The position numbers were made by a program, and so were the translations under genes. A DNA stretch of 64,000 nt from JAYPHU01 sp038127535 (GTDB taxonomy: Bacteria > Pseudomonadota > Alphaproteobacteria > Rhodospirillales > UBA2165). This document shows, piece by piece, positions 1-9,021 of the stretch. The notes below the pieces were generated by a model that made no database searches, was not told the DNA's origin, and worked only from the letters and a program-made list of their open reading frames with translations. The stretch is taken from the NCBI GenBank assembly GCA_038127535.1, contig JAYPHU010000004.1, positions 1 to 64,000 of the forward strand, written 5' to 3'. The first letter of the stretch is position 1; the number at the start of each line of letters is the position of its first letter.

Positions 1-68
1 CCATGGGCCGACTGATGCCTAGCTCGGGAATACAACCAGCCCCTGGGCACCATTTTTATGCCTGCTCC

Positions 69-2393
69 CTATCCATCAACCCCCTCAATCGCCGCCCATA
101 CCTTGTTCGGCGTCAGCGGCATGTCGAGTTGCGTGACGCCCAGCGGCGCCAGCGCGTTCATTGCCGCGTTCATCAGGCAGGGCATGGCGCCGATGGTGCC
201 GGCCTCGCCCGCCCCTTTGACGCCTAACGGATTGGTCTCCGTCGGTACAGAGTTCGCCTCCACATGGACCATGGGCAGGTCATCGCCCCGGGGCATGGCG
301 TAATCCATTAAAGAGCCCGACTGCATCTGCCCGTTGGCCGGGTCGTAGGCCACATCCTCGAACAGGATTTGCCCGAGCCCCTGCGCCACGCCGCCCTGGA
401 TTTGCCCGTCCAGCAGTAGCGGATTGATCACCACACCCACATCGTCGACCACCGTGTATTTGACCACGTCGATCTTGCCGGTCTCAGGATCGATCTCGAT
501 CTCGGCGATATGGCTGCCGTTGGGGTAGTTGGCGACGTCGGCTTTGTATTCCGTGGCGGCGCTTAAACCCAGCTCGAAATCGGGCGGGCATTGGGCCGGA
601 TCATGGGCGATGGCGGCCAGTTCCTTCAGGCCCACCGAGCGGTCGGTGCCGGAGATGTTGAAGCGGCCGTCGGCGAATTCCAGATCGGCCTCCGCCGCCT
701 CCAAAATATGTGACGCCAGGGTTTTGGCTTTTTCGATGATCAGCCCGGCCGCCTGATAGGCGGCCGAGCCGCCCAGCGCCGAGACGCGGGAGCCGCCGGT
801 GCCGAAGCCGTTCTGCACCTCGCCGGTATCTCCTTCGATCACATGGATATCGTCCGGCGTCAGGCCCAGATATTCGCAGGCGATCTGGGCATAGAGCGTG
901 TGATGACCCTGGCCGTGATTGGTGGTGCCGGCATAGATAGTCAGCATGCCGTCCACATCGAACTTCATCTCGTTGAACTCGAACCCCGCCGGCGCGGCGC
1001 GTTCGATCGTGTAGCTGATGCCGAGCCCGCGCAGCTTGCCCGCCGCTTCGCTCTCTGCCTTGCGCGCGGCAAAGCCGGCCACGTCCGCCTCTTCCACCGC
1101 CATCAAGAAGGTCTCCTCGAAGCGGCCGGAATCATAGTTGAAGTACAGCGGTGTCTGATACGGGATAGCTTCCGCCGGGACCATGTTGCGCCGTCGCAGC
1201 TCCACCGGATCGATCCCCAGCTCCCGCGCCGCCGCGTCCACCGTGGTCTCAATCACGAAGGACACCTCGGGCCGCCCTGCCCCCCGGTAGGCTGCCGTCG
1301 GACACGTATGGGTAAAGACGCCGGTGATGTTCACATCCGCCGCCGGCGTGGTGTAGACCCCCGCCAGTCCGCCCAGATGGATGGTCGGCGGCCCGGCGGC
1401 CAGCATGGACAGATACGCCCCCAGGTTCGCAGTCGTATCTACCCGCAGGCCCAGGAACTTGCCGTCCTTGTCCAGCGCCAGCGACGCCTCGGTCACATTG
1501 TCCCGGCCATGATGATCGGTGAGGATCGCTTCGCCCCGGTCTTCCAGCCACTTCACCGGCCGGCCCAATTGCTTGGACGCCCAAACAGCCAGCGGATATT
1601 CCGGATAGAAGGAGTTCTTCATCCCGAACGCGCCGCCCACATCGTTGGTGATGACCCGGTATTTCTCTACGTCCTCGCCGAAAATCACGGCCGCCAGCAC
1701 CCGCCGCATGCCGAAGGCGCTCTGGGCGCTCAGGTAAATCGTGTTGAAGTCCGCGTCTTTGTCATGTGAGGCGAGAATACCCCGGGGTTCCATCGAATTG
1801 GCCGCCACCCGGTTGATGGTCAGCTTTTGGGTCACCACGTGATCTGCCGCGGCGAAAGCCGAATCGGTCGCCGCCTTATCCCCGGCGTGGTGGGTAAAGG
1901 CGATATTATCGGGCCGCTCGGCCCACACCGTGGCGTCAGCGCCGGCAGCGCTCGCCGTCCCCATAACGGCGGGCAAGGGCTCATAGTCCACGTCGATCAG
2001 ATCAGCCGCTTCCCACGCGGCGTCCAGACTATCGGCGACGACAAACGCCACGCCGTCCCCCACATAGCGGACCGTGTCCGTGGCCAACGCCAACTGGGCC
2101 GGCTTGAAGATACAGTCCGGTTCCCAATCGACCGTCGGCGGGTCCATATACGGCATTGCGCCCAGTCCCGCGGCCTCGTAATCCGCGCCGGTAAGGACGA
2201 GATGCACGCCGGGCGCAGTCTGGGCCGCCGACACATCGATCCCCTTAATTGCGGCATGGGCATGGGGGGAGCGCAGCACAAACCCGTGCAACGTGCCCTC
2301 CAACTTAATGTCGTCCACATATTGTCCCCGCCCGGTCAGAAAGCGCGGGTCCTCCGTCCGCCGGACGGGTTGGCTCATGCCGAATTCACCCAT
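69..2393 (-). CDS. Form-II CoxL-like molybdopterin-binding subunit (xanthine dehydrogenase family)
   Basis: A 774-residue molybdenum-hydroxylase large subunit. The N-terminal aldehyde-oxidase/xanthine-dehydrogenase a/b hammerhead domain runs to about residue 135, followed by the molybdopterin-binding domains. Visible motifs are VGGAFGMK (about 252-259), the active-site loop AYRGAGRPE (368-376), and GAGEAG near the C-terminus containing the expected catalytic Glu. The AYRGAGR loop is the form II type; genuine CO dehydrogenase (form I) has AYxCSFR, so CO oxidation is unlikely and the substrate is unknown. No FAD-binding (CoxM) or 2Fe-2S (CoxS) subunit lies beside it inside the window, although anything left of position 69 is unseen. 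A second ATG at residue 6 is possible; an AGAGGAA ribosome site supports the first. The gene at 28200-30524 is a paralogue of the same length. Confidence 0.93.
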   Translation of the reverse strand: MGEFGMSQPVRRTEDPRFLTGRGQYVDDIKLEGTLHGFVLRSPHAHAAIKGIDVSAAQTAPGVHLVLTGADYEAAGLGAMPYMDPPTVDWEPDCIFKPAQLALATDTVRYVGDGVAFVVADSLDAAWEAADLIDVDYEPLPAVMGTASAAGADATVWAERPDNIAFTHHAGDKAATDSAFAAADHVVTQKLTINRVAANSMEPRGILASHDKDADFNTIYLSAQSAFGMRRVLAAVIFGEDVEKYRVITNDVGGAFGMKNSFYPEYPLAVWASKQLGRPVKWLEDRGEAILTDHHGRDNVTEASLALDKDGKFLGLRVDTTANLGAYLSMLAAGPPTIHLGGLAGVYTTPAADVNITGVFTHTCPTAAYRGAGRPEVSFVIETTVDAAARELGIDPVELRRRNMVPAEAIPYQTPLYFNYDSGRFEETFLMAVEEADVAGFAARKAESEAAGKLRGLGISYTIERAAPAGFEFNEMKFDVDGMLTIYAGTTNHGQGHHTLYAQIACEYLGLTPDDIHVIEGDTGEVQNGFGTGGSRVSALGGSAAYQAAGLIIEKAKTLASHILEAAEADLEFADGRFNISGTDRSVGLKELAAIAHDPAQCPPDFELGLSAATEYKADVANYPNGSHIAEIEIDPETGKIDVVKYTVVDDVGVVINPLLLDGQIQGGVAQGLGQILFEDVAYDPANGQMQSGSLMDYAMPRGDDLPMVHVEANSVPTETNPLGVKGAGEAGTIGAMPCLMNAAMNALAPLGVTQLDMPLTPNKVWAAIEGVDG

Positions 2394-2405
2394 GAGAGCG
2401 TTCCT

Positions 2406-3338
2406 CTACTTCATCATCAAAACAATTTTGCCCCGGACGTGGCCGGTCTCGATCATCTGGTGGGCCTTGGCCACGTCCAGCCAGGGCACGGTTTCGATGT
2501 CGGGCAGTTTGATCGCGCCCTGGGCATAGAGATCAAGAATGCGGAGCTGATGCGCCCGGTCCCGATCGACCTTGGGCCTGAAGACAGTGACATCATCCCG
2601 GGGCGGCTTGGCGTCTTCCAGCAGCGGACCGATATAGGCGATCCGCCCGCCCGGTTTCAGCACGCTGAAGGACCGCTGATGCACCTCGAGGCCGATCAGA
2701 TCGAACACCACATCGAGATTGGACAGGACCTCGGTGAAGTCTTGTACGTTATAGTCGATTACTTCATCCGCACCCAAACTGCGTACGTAATCATGGTTGG
2801 CCGCGCTGGCCGTGGTGATCACATGCGCGCCGGTGTGTTTGGCGAGCTGAACCGCGAAGCTGCCCACGCCGCCGGCGCCGGCGTGGATCAGGATTTTCTC
2901 ACCGGCTTTCAACTCGATCGTATCTTCGATGGAGACCAGCGCCGTCAGCCCAGTCAGCGTCAGCGCCGCCGCCTCTTCGTGTTTTAGCGTGTCCGGCTTG
3001 TGCGCTACGACTGAGGCGTCCACGGTCAGCATCTCGCAATACGTGCCTTCGATCCCAGCCGGCAAAACGCCGAACACCGGATCACCCGGCTGAAAATCGG
3101 TCACGCCCTCGCCGCCGGCTTTCACCACGCCGGAAAAATCCCGGCCCAGGCAGTAGGGAATAGAGAAACTGGTCCATCGGGAATAGGCGCCCTGCGCCCG
3201 AACCTTGGCGTCCGCCGGATTGACGCTCGCCGCGTGCACCTCGACCAAAATCTCACCGGCAGCCGGTGCCGGATCGGGCACCTCTTCAACTTGCAGGACC
3301 TCCGGTCCGCCCAGTTCGTGGATAATGATTGCTTTCAT
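2406..3338 (-). CDS. NADPH:quinone reductase-like MDR oxidoreductase
   Basis: A 310-residue member of the medium-chain dehydrogenase/reductase superfamily, quinone oxidoreductase branch. It has a GroES-like N-terminal half (starting MKAIIIHELGGPEVLQ) and a Rossmann half with an AGAGGVGSFAVQLAK nucleotide-binding motif. I see no structural zinc cysteine cluster, as expected for NADPH-dependent quinone or enone reductases. The frame is open upstream of this ATG, but the ATG at 3338 has a good AGAGGAAA site and begins the conserved N-terminus. It ends 12 bases before the CoxL-like gene, so the two are probably co-transcribed. A related enzyme is at 58355-59338. The substrate is not predictable. 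Confidence 0.9.
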   Translation of the reverse strand: MKAIIIHELGGPEVLQVEEVPDPAPAAGEILVEVHAASVNPADAKVRAQGAYSRWTSFSIPYCLGRDFSGVVKAGGEGVTDFQPGDPVFGVLPAGIEGTYCEMLTVDASVVAHKPDTLKHEEAAALTLTGLTALVSIEDTIELKAGEKILIHAGAGGVGSFAVQLAKHTGAHVITTASAANHDYVRSLGADEVIDYNVQDFTEVLSNLDVVFDLIGLEVHQRSFSVLKPGGRIAYIGPLLEDAKPPRDDVTVFRPKVDRDRAHQLRILDLYAQGAIKLPDIETVPWLDVAKAHQMIETGHVRGKIVLMMK

Positions 3339-3499
3339 AAGCTTATTTCCTCTCCGACTGGAAGAATGTCTTTGCCGGAGTGCGCCGTCAATCACCCCGG
3401 CATGTCCATGGGCGCAACTGGACCATCTCGCCCAAAGAGTGATACGCTTTTGTCAAATACTGTGGATCAATTTTTACGGTGATAACAGAGGAGGACCCC

Positions 3500-5044
3500 A
3501 TGAAAATATCGACAACATCAGTCTTACTCGCTGCCGGATTGCTTATATCTCCGCCTGCACTCGCACAGAAATCGAAAAATTCAGTCCGAATCGCTTTTTC
3601 CGATCCTGTTTCCACGGTCGATTCGATCTTTGATCCCAAGGGGGAGACGTCGGCTACCGCTGCGGCCGTTTACGACACGCTGGTTCAATACAATCACAAA
3701 ACAAAAGGCTTTGATCCGTTGCTGGCCAAGAGTTGGAAGCGGTTAAGTCCGACTGTCTGGGAGTTCCAACTGCGCGACGATGTCAAATTCCACAACGGGA
3801 TGCCGCTCACGGCGGAGGATGTGGAATATACGCTCGGTTTCGCGTCAAACCCCAAGACCAAATTCCGGATCAAAACCTCCTTTCTCTGGATCAAGAAAGT
3901 TACCGCAACCGGCAAGCACACGGTCCAGATAGAAACCAAGCGGCCCTACGCCATGACTCTGGCTCGCCTTTCGGGTCGGCATTTCATCTATCCTAAGGCG
4001 ATTTTCAGCAAGTACGAGAATAAATCCGATTTCGGCAGAAAGACTCCGATCGGCACCGGGCCCTACAAGGTGATATCCGTCGATCCGAACCAGGGCATTG
4101 TTCTTGAGAAAAACGATGCTTACACCCATGCCACCGAGGCGAAACCCGCTGGCAAAATACAGCGGATCGAAATCCTGCCGGTGCCGGACGATCAAACCAA
4201 AATCGCCAAGATGATGGTCAACGGCATCGACTTAATGGTGGTGACCAACCCCGATCTGCGCCAGTCGATTTCCGCCAGTCCAAACAATGCCGTCACAGTG
4301 AATTCAGGGGACTTGAATTTCTTTTATATTGCCCTGGACGCCCTGGACCGGACGGGAATCGGTCATCTGAAGGATATCCGGGTTAGGACCGCTATTAATC
4401 ATGCGATCAATCGCGACGCGATCAGGAAAAACCTGGTGGCGGGCGGCGACAAGGCGATCGACATGAAAGGGCTATGCCTGCCCGCCCAGATCGGTTGCTC
4501 ATATGATCTAGGCACCCAGCGGCACGCCTATGATCTCGCCAAGGCCAAGCAGTTGATGAAGGAGGCCGGCAAGGAACAGGGCTTTGACGTCGACATCGTC
4601 ACCGTTGCATGGGCCCGCCAAGTGGCGGAAGCGATTGCCGGCGATCTCTCCAAGATCAACATCAAGGCGAAGATCAAGTCCATGACCATGGGCGCCTACC
4701 GCAAAGCGCAAGGCGGCGGGAAAGTCCAAATTCTGGTTCAAAACTTCTCGATGGGTGGCGTGCCCGATACGGCATCCGGCTTTACCTTCTACTTCGGTAG
4801 CAAGGCGCGGGACTATTATGGTGATGCTGAGATCAAGTCTCGCCTGAAGAAGATCAATTCCATCTTCGATCAGACGGAACGGGATCGCATTGCAAAGGAG
4901 ATGCTGACCCTTAACAACAAGGGCGGATACGTCATTCCCATTTCATCCAACCCGACCACCTTCGCACATCCGAAGGACCTGGTGATCGAGACCGGCTCCA
5001 TTGTTCCGTTCGGCGCCGACCTCAACAGGATATACTGGAAGTAA
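3500..5044 (+). CDS. ABC transporter substrate-binding protein, family 5 (peptide/nickel type)
   Basis: A 514-residue periplasmic solute-binding protein of the SBP_bac_5 (DppA/OppA) family. The signal peptide spans about residues 1-23, with a likely cleavage after ALA before QKS. The mature part shows the family features FDPLLAKSW, DDVKFHNGMPLTAEDV and TPIGTGPYKV. The ATG at 3500 is chosen because GAGGAGGA lies just upstream and it gives a proper signal sequence; an earlier in-frame start at 3479 does not. No DppBCDF-type permease or ATPase genes are adjacent, so this is an orphan receptor that must borrow a membrane complex encoded elsewhere. The ligand could be a peptide, sugar, opine or metal complex. 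Confidence 0.92.
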   Translation: MKISTTSVLLAAGLLISPPALAQKSKNSVRIAFSDPVSTVDSIFDPKGETSATAAAVYDTLVQYNHKTKGFDPLLAKSWKRLSPTVWEFQLRDDVKFHNGMPLTAEDVEYTLGFASNPKTKFRIKTSFLWIKKVTATGKHTVQIETKRPYAMTLARLSGRHFIYPKAIFSKYENKSDFGRKTPIGTGPYKVISVDPNQGIVLEKNDAYTHATEAKPAGKIQRIEILPVPDDQTKIAKMMVNGIDLMVVTNPDLRQSISASPNNAVTVNSGDLNFFYIALDALDRTGIGHLKDIRVRTAINHAINRDAIRKNLVAGGDKAIDMKGLCLPAQIGCSYDLGTQRHAYDLAKAKQLMKEAGKEQGFDVDIVTVAWARQVAEAIAGDLSKINIKAKIKSMTMGAYRKAQGGGKVQILVQNFSMGGVPDTASGFTFYFGSKARDYYGDAEIKSRLKKINSIFDQTERDRIAKEMLTLNNKGGYVIPISSNPTTFAHPKDLVIETGSIVPFGADLNRIYWK

Positions 5045-5059
5045 TCTCAACCGACCCCG

Positions 5060-5080
5060 GCCCGCGCCTCGCGCGCGGGC
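5060..5080. terminator. GC-rich hairpin between convergent genes
   Basis: A perfect 8-bp inverted repeat, GCCCGCGC and GCGCGGGC, with a 5-base loop. It lies between the convergent binding-protein and LysE-family genes. There is no T-run on either side, so it may be a stabilising 3' hairpin rather than a classical intrinsic terminator. Confidence 0.45.
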
Positions 5081-5097
5081 TGGCCTTGCCGCCCCCC

Positions 5098-5727
5098 TTA
5101 CCGTTCCTCAAACAGCAGGCGGGCGCCGAGACCGAGGAACACGATGCCGCTAGTCCGGTAAATCCAGGCGAGCATATTGGGCCGGGCGCGGAGCCAGGCC
5201 GAGAGCGTGCCGGAAAAATACCCCACCGGCCCTTTGATCAGGAACGTCAGCGCGGCGAAGGTAAAACCGAGAACAAAGGCGGTCAGGGCCGGCTGCTCAA
5301 TCTCCGGCGTAATGAACTGGGGCAGAAAGGCGAAATAGAACAGCACCACTTTTGGGTTGGACAGGTTCGACAGCGCGCCCTCGACAAAAAGCCGGGGCAT
5401 CGAGGTCTGCCGTGCCGCCTTAACATCCAATTGCTGCTCGTTGGAGAAGATGAGCCGCAATCCCAGATAGGCCAGATACGCCGCGCCCACATATTTAAGG
5501 ATCGTATAGGCCAGATCGGAGGCCACCAGGATCGCGCCCAGGCCGAAAGTTGCGATGATGCTGTGGGCCACCAGCCCGGTGCTGATCCCCGTCGCCGTGA
5601 TGACGCCGGCGCGGCGGCCCAGGGTCATGCCCCGGGACATCACCAGGATCATATCCTGGCCGGGTGCGGCGATCACCGCGACCGAAGCAGCCACATACAA
5701 CAGCCAGGGAAGATCGGCCATGGTCAT
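5098..5727 (-). CDS. LysE/RhtB-family amino-acid exporter
   Basis: A 209-residue integral membrane protein with about six hydrophobic segments. It has the LysE/RhtB signature near the N-terminus (APGQDMILVMSRGMTLGRRAG) and a second conserved region, FVEGALSNLSNPKVVLFY. Members export amino acids or related metabolites such as homoserine, threonine or lysine from the cytoplasm using the proton gradient. Start is ATG at 5727 or the second Met two codons on. It lies 9 bases downstream of the 2-hydroxyacid dehydrogenase on the same strand, so the two probably form an operon. The exported compound cannot be read from sequence. Confidence 0.92.
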   Translation of the reverse strand: MTMADLPWLLYVAASVAVIAAPGQDMILVMSRGMTLGRRAGVITATGISTGLVAHSIIATFGLGAILVASDLAYTILKYVGAAYLAYLGLRLIFSNEQQLDVKAARQTSMPRLFVEGALSNLSNPKVVLFYFAFLPQFITPEIEQPALTAFVLGFTFAALTFLIKGPVGYFSGTLSAWLRARPNMLAWIYRTSGIVFLGLGARLLFEER

Positions 5728-5736
5728 GTCGCGCGC

Positions 5737-6816
5737 CTAGTTCCCGCCGATGGCGCGGGCCAGGTTGCCGACGATCTCCGCCATGTCGGTCAGCGCCTCG
5801 GTCCGGGGGCCGACGGCGATGTGCGGCGACAGCACCACATTGGGAAAGGCCTTCAGGGGCTCATCCACGGCGGACGGTTCTTCATAGTGCACATCAAACG
5901 CCGCGCCGCCCAGCTTGTCCGAGGCGAGCGCCGCCAACAGGGCGTCGCGCTCGACGATATGTGCGCGGGACACATTCACCAGGATCGCCCCCGGCTTCAT
6001 CAACTCGAAGGCTTTGGCGTCAATCATTCCCCGCGTGCCTTCATTCAAGGGTAGATGCACGCTGATGAAATCGGACCGGAGCATCAGCTCATCGAAAGAC
6101 ACATATTCCGCGCCCCATTCGGCTTCTACCTCCGGCGGCAGTTGCCGGCGCTGGTAATAGAGAATTTTCATCCCCATGGCCTTGGCGCGGATCGCGACCT
6201 CCCGGCCGACCTCGCCCAGGCCCAGCGCGCCCAAGGTCGAGTTGAACAGGTTTTTGAGCCCGGTCACACGCGCCCAATTTGCGCCCGAGATATGCTTTAC
6301 GTCATAGAGCTTCGGGGCGTAGCCCAAGTCTTCAAGCGCGGCGAAGTCCAGCGCCCGGTCGGTGGCGACGATCTTGCGGCCGACGGCCATCATCAGGGCA
6401 ATTGCGTGCTCGCCGACGGCCCGGTTAACCCGGCGGTTGAATACCGGCGTCGCCACGCCTTTCGCCGCACAGGCGTCCAGATCAATGTTGCGCCGGTCCA
6501 GGCCGAAGTTCTGCACGATCCGCAGCTTGGGCGCGATGGCCAGTTCGTCGGCGCCGATCTCCAGCGCCTCGATCACCGCGCCGTCGGCTTCAGGCAACAA
6601 TCCGCGGAGTTCATCCTGATCTGCCGCCGTCCGCACGTCCGCCGGATAAATGGCGGCGCAATCCTTCCGGACGCTGGCAATCCAACCGTCCACATCGGGC
6701 ACATCAAAAGCCAGGAAATCCCTAAATGCGGCCAGGCGTTCGGGCACGACCTTGTCGTCCAGCAGGCATTGGACAAAGCGCAGAATTTTGTCGTCCTCGA
6801 CGATGATCATGGCCAT
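5737..6816 (-). CDS. D-isomer specific 2-hydroxyacid dehydrogenase
   Basis: A protein of about 359 residues in the D-2-hydroxyacid dehydrogenase family (phosphoglycerate/hydroxypyruvate type). It has a flavodoxin-like catalytic domain split around a Rossmann domain with GLGEVG. The catalytic residues are present: Arg in NVSRAHIVERDAL, Glu in the DVHYEEPS region, and His in LSPHIAVGPR. The enzyme should interconvert a 2-oxoacid and a D-2-hydroxyacid with NAD(P)H. The frame stays open upstream to 6882, but the ATG codons at 6816 and 6810 begin the plausible N-terminus (MIIVEDDKILRF). The N-terminus is longer than in minimal family members. It precedes the LysE exporter in a two-gene unit. Confidence 0.88.
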   Translation of the reverse strand: MAMIIVEDDKILRFVQCLLDDKVVPERLAAFRDFLAFDVPDVDGWIASVRKDCAAIYPADVRTAADQDELRGLLPEADGAVIEALEIGADELAIAPKLRIVQNFGLDRRNIDLDACAAKGVATPVFNRRVNRAVGEHAIALMMAVGRKIVATDRALDFAALEDLGYAPKLYDVKHISGANWARVTGLKNLFNSTLGALGLGEVGREVAIRAKAMGMKILYYQRRQLPPEVEAEWGAEYVSFDELMLRSDFISVHLPLNEGTRGMIDAKAFELMKPGAILVNVSRAHIVERDALLAALASDKLGGAAFDVHYEEPSAVDEPLKAFPNVVLSPHIAVGPRTEALTDMAEIVGNLARAIGGN

Positions 6817-6907
6817 GGGCAAACTCTTAACGCGGTTGAGACGCGTTAGCGCAAAGCGTAATCTTCCCGCCTCGTAAAACAAGGTCTTTCAGTCGAAGGA
6901 GCCCCCC

Positions 6908-7438
6908 ATGGCGCGCGTCCCCCTCCTCGAACCCGATTCCGATCCCGCCTTTGCCGAGCTGGCTGAAACCATTGCCGGCCAGCGCCAGGGCAAGTTCCTC
7001 AACATCTATAAGCTGCTGCTGCATTCTCCGCCCCTGGCCGAGGCCTGGTTCAACTTCAATAACGCGGTGCGCTGGGGGACCGAGCTCACGGGCCGGCTGC
7101 GGGAGATCGTGATCATCCGCATCGCCTTTCTGAACAGTTCCGAATATACGCTCAAGCAACACCTGGGCAAGCTGGCGCAGGCGGCCGGCCTCACCGACGA
7201 TGAGGCCCGCGCCCTGGAAGACTGGGAACCGTCTCCCCACTTCGACGAGGCCGAGCGGGCGCTGCTGGCGATGGTAGACGCCATGACCCAAAACGTCGTG
7301 GTGCCCGATGACGTGTTCGAGGCCGTGCGCCCCCATTATTCGGAACGGGCGATTGTGGAGCTCTGCGTGGTGGTCGGCGCCTATAACATGCACACCCGCG
7401 TGTTCGGCGCGCTGCAGGCGGATTTGGAGAAAGATTAG
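6908..7438 (+). CDS. Carboxymuconolactone decarboxylase (CMD) family protein
   Basis: A 176-residue CMD/AhpD-like protein. The helical CMD core is recognisable in FNNAVRWGTELTGRLREIV, then a segment NSSEYTLKQHLGKLAQAAG. The usual redox CxxC of AhpD is replaced here by SSEY, so peroxidase activity of the AhpD kind is unlikely; decarboxylase-like or unknown chemistry remains possible. The start has an AAGGAG ribosome site. It is divergent from the 2-hydroxyacid dehydrogenase. Two other CMD-family proteins occur in the window (16842-17228 and 56801-57361). Confidence 0.85.
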   Translation: MARVPLLEPDSDPAFAELAETIAGQRQGKFLNIYKLLLHSPPLAEAWFNFNNAVRWGTELTGRLREIVIIRIAFLNSSEYTLKQHLGKLAQAAGLTDDEARALEDWEPSPHFDEAERALLAMVDAMTQNVVVPDDVFEAVRPHYSERAIVELCVVVGAYNMHTRVFGALQADLEKD

Positions 7439-7450
7439 GCATTCTATAAA

Positions 7451-7463
7451 GGTGCCTGGCACC
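7451..7463. repeat. Short palindrome GGTGCCTGGCACC, REP-like/terminator
   Basis: A 13-base near-perfect palindrome directly after the CMD gene and before the convergent dehydrogenase. It has the form of the short dispersed palindromes common in proteobacterial intergenic DNA and could end transcription from both sides. No T-run follows. Confidence 0.4.
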
Positions 7464-7523
7464 GGGGAAATGTTTAAAAGTTAGGCAGCGCGGTTGGCCT
7501 GACCACAGCATATGGGGAATGGC

Positions 7524-8435
7524 CTAGGAGCCCGCTTCCCGGCTTTTCAATATCTCTAGCAGCTCGCTGATGGTTTCCGGCGGCGCGTCCAGTTCATTCT
7601 TCAGGTCCATGTCGCCGAGCCAGCCCAAGCGCGCGGCGCTGGCAAGCGTGGTGATCGGCTCGACCCCCAGTTCCTCCAGGGTCTCGGCCACCGAAAACAT
7701 TTCCACGCCCTGGCGCTTCGCGTGGTTCACGAGGCGCGGCGCATAATAATCGCAGAGCTCCTGCCAGTTGATCTGCGGGAACGTGCCCTGCAGAGACTCG
7801 ATCACGATGTCCTCGGCCTCCAACTGCTTAGCGGCATAGAGGCTCTCAATCAGGATGGCGGTGAAGCCCTTCATGAACACGCTACGCACCATCTTCAAAG
7901 ATGAGGCGTCACCGATCTTTGCCCCTACAACCCGATGGTCCATGCCAAACTCGGTCAACAGGTCCGCCAGCTCCTGCGCCTTCGCGCCGGCCAACAACAT
8001 GGGCGTGGCAATCCCCTTGGGCGGAAACAGATCCATCACCGCCGCCTCCACGTAATGCGCACCGCTCGCCTCGACCACGGCAGCGGCTTTGCGCTTCTTC
8101 GGCGGCGAGGTCGAGTTGATGTCGAGATAGAACTGGCCGGGCTTGAGATGCGGCGCGGCATTTTCCGCCGCCACCAGCGTCTCGTTGGTGACCACGGCGC
8201 TAAACACCACATCCGCGCCGGCCACCGCTTCTTCCGTTGAGTCGGCCAGCGCAATGCCGATCGTCTCGGCCTTTTCCCGCAGCGCCAGCGCATGGACCTC
8301 GTCATGGATCAGGATATCGTAGGCGGCCGTGATGGTGGCCCCGACGTCTTTGAGACCACGGGTCAGAATGCCCCCGGCCTCGCCAAAACCGATAAAGGCG
8401 ATCTTCGCCGAGTTACCGCTCATCTGATCTGTCAT
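7524..8435 (-). CDS. NAD(P)-dependent 2-hydroxyacid dehydrogenase (6PGDH/HIBADH family, DUF1932 C-terminus)
   Basis: A 303-residue oxidoreductase. An N-terminal NAD(P)-binding Rossmann domain with GFGEAG (about residues 16-21) is followed by an all-helical C-terminal domain resembling DUF1932. The closest general families are 3-hydroxyisobutyrate and 6-phosphogluconate dehydrogenases, which oxidise 3-hydroxyacids. Substrate-loop residues (NSTSPP) and the catalytic Lys region (SSLKMVRSVFMKG) are visible. Its start overlaps the stop of the upstream ComE-like gene by 4 bases (ATGA), implying translational coupling. This makes it the third gene of a minus-strand operon with the two halves of a thiamine-diphosphate decarboxylase, so it may process the aldehyde or hydroxyacid linked to that reaction. 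Confidence 0.85.
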   Translation of the reverse strand: MTDQMSGNSAKIAFIGFGEAGGILTRGLKDVGATITAAYDILIHDEVHALALREKAETIGIALADSTEEAVAGADVVFSAVVTNETLVAAENAAPHLKPGQFYLDINSTSPPKKRKAAAVVEASGAHYVEAAVMDLFPPKGIATPMLLAGAKAQELADLLTEFGMDHRVVGAKIGDASSLKMVRSVFMKGFTAILIESLYAAKQLEAEDIVIESLQGTFPQINWQELCDYYAPRLVNHAKRQGVEMFSVAETLEELGVEPITTLASAARLGWLGDMDLKNELDAPPETISELLEILKSREAGS

Positions 8436-9019
8436 CGAATTTGGGCGTCCCGGAACCGCACCCGGCAGGCGGCGAAATCAAAGTTCCGCTTGTAGTCGGC
8501 GGGCTTGGTCGGTAGCACCCGGGCGAGCAGGAACCTTGGCCCCGGCGCTTCGCGGATGAATTTGGCGGCGGCTTCGATCTCCAACGGTTCCGATATGGTC
8601 AGGGTGGAGGTAAAGCCCGCCCCTCGGGCGATCTCTTCCAGGTTCGTCGTCCCGGCGGTGTGACCGCGCTGGCCGCCAGTTTCCTGATGCAGGGAATTGT
8701 CCTCACAGACGATGGACAGATTCTTCGGCGCGGCAGAGGCCACCGTCGCCAGGGAGCCCAACCCCATCAGCATTTCCCCATCGCCGTTGATCACGGCCAC
8801 ATTCCGGTCGGGCGCGGACAAGGCGAGGCCCAGCCCCATGGGCACGGCTGCGCCCATGGCGCCGGCCATGGTGTAGATGTTGTCGCCGTCATCGGTCAGC
8901 GCCGCCGCATCCCGGGACGGCCCGGCCAGACCGCTGATGAACAGCCAATCCTGTTGATCGGGAAACAGTTCGGCCAGCAGTTCGCGGCGGTCGATGTTCG
9001 GGGCGGGAGCGGCAACCAT
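8432..9019 (-). CDS. ThDP-dependent decarboxylase, C-terminal (ComE-like) subunit
   Basis: A 195-residue thiamine-diphosphate-binding PP domain like the beta subunit of sulfopyruvate decarboxylase or the C-terminal part of phosphonopyruvate decarboxylase. The ThDP/Mg motif is present as GDGEMLMGLGS followed about 25 residues later by CEDNS. An open frame continues upstream to 9364, but it overlaps the partner subunit; the ATG at 9019 lies only two bases after that subunit's stop and starts MVAAPAPNIDRREL. With the gene at 9022-9549 it forms a split two-subunit decarboxylase of a 3-substituted pyruvate; the substrate (sulfopyruvate, phosphonopyruvate or a carbon analogue) is unproven. Confidence 0.85.
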   Translation of the reverse strand: MVAAPAPNIDRRELLAELFPDQQDWLFISGLAGPSRDAAALTDDGDNIYTMAGAMGAAVPMGLGLALSAPDRNVAVINGDGEMLMGLGSLATVASAAPKNLSIVCEDNSLHQETGGQRGHTAGTTNLEEIARGAGFTSTLTISEPLEIEAAAKFIREAPGPRFLLARVLPTKPADYKRNFDFAACRVRFRDAQIR

Positions 9020-9021
9020 GA

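Noticed and set aside
69..2393. Aerobic CO dehydrogenase large subunit
   Set aside because: The active-site loop is AYRGAGR rather than AYxCSFR, and CoxM/CoxS are not adjacent.
843..2987. Two long plus-strand open frames across the CoxL-like and MDR genes
   Set aside because: Antisense shadows of genes with full conserved motifs.
5086..6849. Plus-strand open frames opposite the LysE and dehydrogenase genes
   Set aside because: Low-complexity shadow translations; the minus-strand genes explain the region.
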